DNA of 64,000 nt, taken from positions 124,001-188,000 of the forward strand of contig NZ_NHMP01000001.1 of NCBI RefSeq assembly GCF_002221595.1. Reading direction: 5' to 3'. The first letter of the stretch is position 1. Each line of letters starts with the position of its first letter. The DNA is from Turicimonas muris. Its GTDB lineage: Bacteria > Pseudomonadota > Gammaproteobacteria > Burkholderiales > Burkholderiaceae_F. Made by a program: the position numbers and the translations under genes. This document shows positions 61,295 to 64,000 of this stretch, in pieces. Under the pieces are notes generated by a model. That model did no database searches, was not told the DNA's origin, and saw only the letters and a list, made by a program, of their open reading frames with translations.

Positions 61295-62334
61295 TATGCT
61301 TTTTTCTCTGGTTTCAAAGAAGAAAGTTTTTCTTCAATGAAATCTATTAAGAACTTATCTAAAACTATTTCTAAAGGCACGACGTAGATTCTAGTGTCTC
61401 TTTTAATGTCTTCGTGCTTCCTACACTTAACCGCATCTTTTTCTGTAATGAAGATGAGATCAGCGTTGATGTCCTTAAAGGGATTTTTGTCGTAATCGTA
61501 ATGATCCGGAAGAGGAATGCCTACCACTTCCAAACCGTGAGCTCTGAGCATGGAGAAGAATCTTTTCGGTACGGCGATGCCGGCTACTGCTGCCGCTGAG
61601 TATTGCTTCTTTCTTTGGATCTTGCTTAATGTATCCAAAGAAATGACTTCACCGGTTGCGTATTGAATGGCGTTGGTAAATCCGCTGGTTGCCACATATC
61701 TCGGAGTTGTGGAAGAAATCACATCCTCCGTTGCGTTAAGAACCAGAGCATCAACATCATTTAGCCGGGAGGGCGGCTCTCTTAGAGGACCTGACGGGAG
61801 GACCCATCCGTTGCCTAAGCCGCGGGCTCCGATAACTGCAATTTCAAAGTCACGCTGAAGTTCATAATGCTGCAGCCCATCGTCACTAATAAGAATATCG
61901 ACCTCAGGATAGGCCTTCAGAAGAGCCTCGGCAGCGGCAACTCTCTTTTTAGAAACAAAAGTCGGAACGTTCGTGGATTTTTTTATAAGAAGAGGTTCGT
62001 CTCCGACAATATCCGGATCACTGATTGTTAAAACTTCTTTGGGGGAATCGGTTTTGCCTTTGTAGCCGCGGGAGATTACGCCGGGGTTCCATCCTCTCTC
62101 CTGAAGTTCTTTGACTAATGCAATCGTGACCGGTGTTTTTCCTGTACCTCCGACATAAATATTTCCTACCACAACAACCGGAACTCTGATTTTCACAGGA
62201 ACGGTCTTGCTTTTTCTGTATTTCGCCGCACCCATAAAAACGGCGGAAAACGGTAAAAGGAGCCAGGAAATTAAGCCTCGGCGATCCCATTGCTTATGTA
62301 GGAAAGATTCAAGTTGAACTTTCATCGAAGTCAT
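61294..62334 (-). CDS. lpxK: Tetraacyldisaccharide 4'-kinase
   Basis: 346 residues. An N-terminal membrane-associated helix, then Walker A YVGGTGKTP and the DDGLQH motif. It phosphorylates the lipid A precursor at the inner membrane. It shares its last base with the first base of the Trm112-like start codon. Upstream exbBD or msbA are not adjacent here. Confidence 0.95.
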   Translation of the reverse strand: MTSMKVQLESFLHKQWDRRGLISWLLLPFSAVFMGAAKYRKSKTVPVKIRVPVVVVGNIYVGGTGKTPVTIALVKELQERGWNPGVISRGYKGKTDSPKEVLTISDPDIVGDEPLLIKKSTNVPTFVSKKRVAAAEALLKAYPEVDILISDDGLQHYELQRDFEIAVIGARGLGNGWVLPSGPLREPPSRLNDVDALVLNATEDVISSTTPRYVATSGFTNAIQYATGEVISLDTLSKIQRKKQYSAAAVAGIAVPKRFFSMLRAHGLEVVGIPLPDHYDYDKNPFKDINADLIFITEKDAVKCRKHEDIKRDTRIYVVPLEIVLDKFLIDFIEEKLSSLKPEKKA

Positions 62335-62770
62335 TAAGAGTCAAAAAAATTAATTGTAAAAGAGAAAACCGTTTATTTTTTTCGTTCAACTTAATTTCCG
62401 AATTTTGTGAACAAAAAATGTGTGAGATGTGTCAAAAAAACGAAGAGATGTGAAATCAATGAGTAAGGAAAAAATAACCTCCTACTTCCAAAATTTTCAT
62501 TGTTAATAACTTTGTGGATAACTTCTGGAAAGTGTGCATAACTATTTTGAATTTAAAAGGATTTTTTAGCTTTTCCATTTTTGTTAATTCAAAAATTATG
62601 TTTAAATTCAATAAGTTACGAAAACTCATCGGCATTCTCAACGGTGGTGAATAAAATTGTGGATAACTTTGTGGATTATGTGAATAAGGTTAAAAAATAA
62701 CGGCTCAATATGTTCTTTGTTCACGAACAAAAAATAATTGGCTTAATATTCATAGATCAAGGAGTGAAGA
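62335..62770. other. AT-rich gap with DnaA-box cluster
   Basis: 436 bp between divergent lpxK and xseA. Five sites of form TGTGNATAA (62513-62521, 62533-62541, 62658-62666, 62679-62687) or one base off (TGTGGATTA, 62670-62678) all lie in one orientation. A very AT-rich stretch (62542-62640) separates two box groups. This resembles a replication origin or DnaA-regulated site. No gene seen. Confidence 0.55.
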
Positions 62771-64000
62771 TTGAGTGAGATAGTAAATACAGTAAAAGAT
62801 CCGAGAATTATGACCGTCTCGGAAGCGGTTCAGAAAATAGATTGGACTGTTAAGTCGATGAGAACTCTTCTTGTCGAAGGAGAAATCTCCTCTTTTAACA
62901 ATAATCGTGCCAGCGGGCATTGGTATTTTGCTATCAAGGATGAAGAGGCAGTTTTAAACTGCATGATGTTCGCCTCTAAAAATTTTACGGTAACTTTCAC
63001 TCCGGCTATCGGCGACAAGGTTAAAGTCGGAGGTAATCTGAGCCTCTATGGTAAAACCGGAAAACTCTCTCTGGAAGTGCGCCGAATGGTCAGAAGCGGG
63101 CAAGGAGAACTCTTTGAAAAATTTCTTGCATTAAAGAAGAAGCTCGCTGATGAGGGACTTTTTCAGCGTGAGTTGAAACGGCCCGTTTCCCTAGCACCTA
63201 GAACAGTCGGAGTCGTCACTGGACTCCAAACAGCTGCTTTAAAAGATGTCCTTACTCGACTCAAGAGATATTCTCCATATGTTGACATCATTGTTTATCC
63301 GACCTTTGTACAAGGCGCGGCTGCTGCCGAGGGTATAGTTCGTTCTCTTCGAATCGCGTCAGAAAGAAAAGAAGTTGATGTTCTGCTTCTTGTTCGCGGC
63401 GGAGGTTCGATAGAAGACTTATGGTGCTTTAACGAAGAGAAGGTCGCCAGAGCCATTCGTCAGTGCAGTATTCCGGTGATCACCGGTATCGGTCACGACA
63501 GTGACCAGACCATTGCAGACTTTGCAGCCGATATCTGGGCTCCGAATCCTACGGCAGCCGCTGTAGCTGCGGCTGCTCCCAAAGAAGAGCTTCTTCTGCG
63601 TGTGGAGAAACTGTGCCGGACTCTCTACAAAGACATCGAGAACTTTTTGAGTCGTTCTGAAAACCAGACGGCTTATGCCTCCAGACTTTTTGAGTCTCCC
63701 GACGTTTTTCTGAACTATTACTCGGATCGTTTTAAAAAAGATCTTCTGGGCTTTAAAGGAAGTGCAAGCAATTTTTTATTCGCTTCGCAGGCAAATTTGC
63801 AGCAAAAACTTCACAATCTAGGCAGAATTTCTTTTTTGCCGCAAGCCTCTCAATATTCTTTCTGGTTGGTTCGCATCTCTAATTTAGTCAATCAAAGTTT
63901 GGCTTCGAGGGAGCGTCAGCTGAAAATTGAACTTCCGCCTTTGGATATTCTTTTGGCGGGATACAAAGACAAACTGGCTTTTTTAGCACAAGGACTCGCG
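62771..64000 (+). CDS. xseA: Exodeoxyribonuclease VII large subunit (partial)
   Basis: The frame runs off the window end (410 codons seen). TTG start at 62771 with AAGGAG seven bases upstream; an ATG at 62810 is less likely. N-terminal OB fold (VEGEISSFNNNRASGHWYF), then GVVTGLQTAALKDVL, PTFVQGAAA, RGGGSIEDLWCFNEE and TGIGHDSDQTIAD, all XseA. It degrades single-stranded DNA with XseB. Confidence 0.95.
   Translation, partial: MSEIVNTVKDPRIMTVSEAVQKIDWTVKSMRTLLVEGEISSFNNNRASGHWYFAIKDEEAVLNCMMFASKNFTVTFTPAIGDKVKVGGNLSLYGKTGKLSLEVRRMVRSGQGELFEKFLALKKKLADEGLFQRELKRPVSLAPRTVGVVTGLQTAALKDVLTRLKRYSPYVDIIVYPTFVQGAAAAEGIVRSLRIASERKEVDVLLLVRGGGSIEDLWCFNEEKVARAIRQCSIPVITGIGHDSDQTIADFAADIWAPNPTAAAVAAAAPKEELLLRVEKLCRTLYKDIENFLSRSENQTAYASRLFESPDVFLNYYSDRFKKDLLGFKGSASNFLFASQANLQQKLHNLGRISFLPQASQYSFWLVRISNLVNQSLASRERQLKIELPPLDILLAGYKDKLAFLAQGLA

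Overview
The window is a low-GC, Gram-negative chromosome segment. The order lpxK, Trm112-like gene, kdsB, adk with a divergent xseA, plus a tctC-tctB-tctA transporter and an fnr/hemN pair, is typical of Burkholderiales. The low GC and gut-style gene set suggest a Sutterellaceae-like (Sutterella/Parasutterella) bacterium. That assignment is inference from gene order and protein similarity, not from a search.

Region 1 (about 187-35023) is a prophage integrated in the 3' end of a tRNA-Leu(UAA) gene, bounded by a 14-bp direct repeat (187-200 and 35010-35023). The left two thirds is a leftward late operon for a contractile-tailed phage. From right to left it holds a truncated DUF2213 head protease/scaffold, cement protein, DUF2184 capsid, DUF4054 connector, neck proteins, DUF3383 sheath, DUF3277 tube, frameshifting tail chaperone, tape measure, Dit-like protein, baseplate plug, hub, spike, gp25-like wedge, baseplate J, DUF2612, fibres, six small paralogous fibre-tip genes, holin, endolysin, and two nested Rz/Rz1 spanin sets. 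The right third is rightward early DNA: a family of small DUF551-like proteins, a DUF2303 protein, a Rha regulator, HicAB, MazG-like, DUF3310, an excisionase-like protein, then a leftward P4-type integrase. Terminase, portal, head-morphogenesis, repressor and replication genes are absent. A sharp junction near 23575 truncates genes on both sides, so this looks like a deleted, packaging-defective prophage.

The most striking structure is the fibre-tip array (2723-5083). Three genes carry 9-bp G tracts in the coding strand. In the first gene the tract near the start decides on/off (currently off). In the second and fourth genes the tract is near the 3' end. There its length decides whether translation stops at once, stops on the start codon of the next gene, or runs through the whole next gene in another frame and stops on the start codon of the gene after it. 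This looks like a phase-variable selector among receptor-binding tips.

Region 2 (35.1-64 kb) is host chromosome. It holds an ATP-grasp/alpha-E/transglutaminase operon with two aspartoacylase-like genes, a YigZ gene, a full-length SbcC-like protein whose ATPase motifs are all degenerate, DUF3597, a Tat-exported thioredoxin-fold protein, a glnS with a roughly 110-residue insertion in its catalytic core, tctCBA, fnr/hemN, alaS, an IS1182-family element, galE, adk, kdsB, a Trm112-like gene, lpxK and the 5' part of xseA. Between lpxK and xseA lies an AT-rich gap with five DnaA-box-like sequences in one orientation, a candidate replication origin or DnaA-controlled site.
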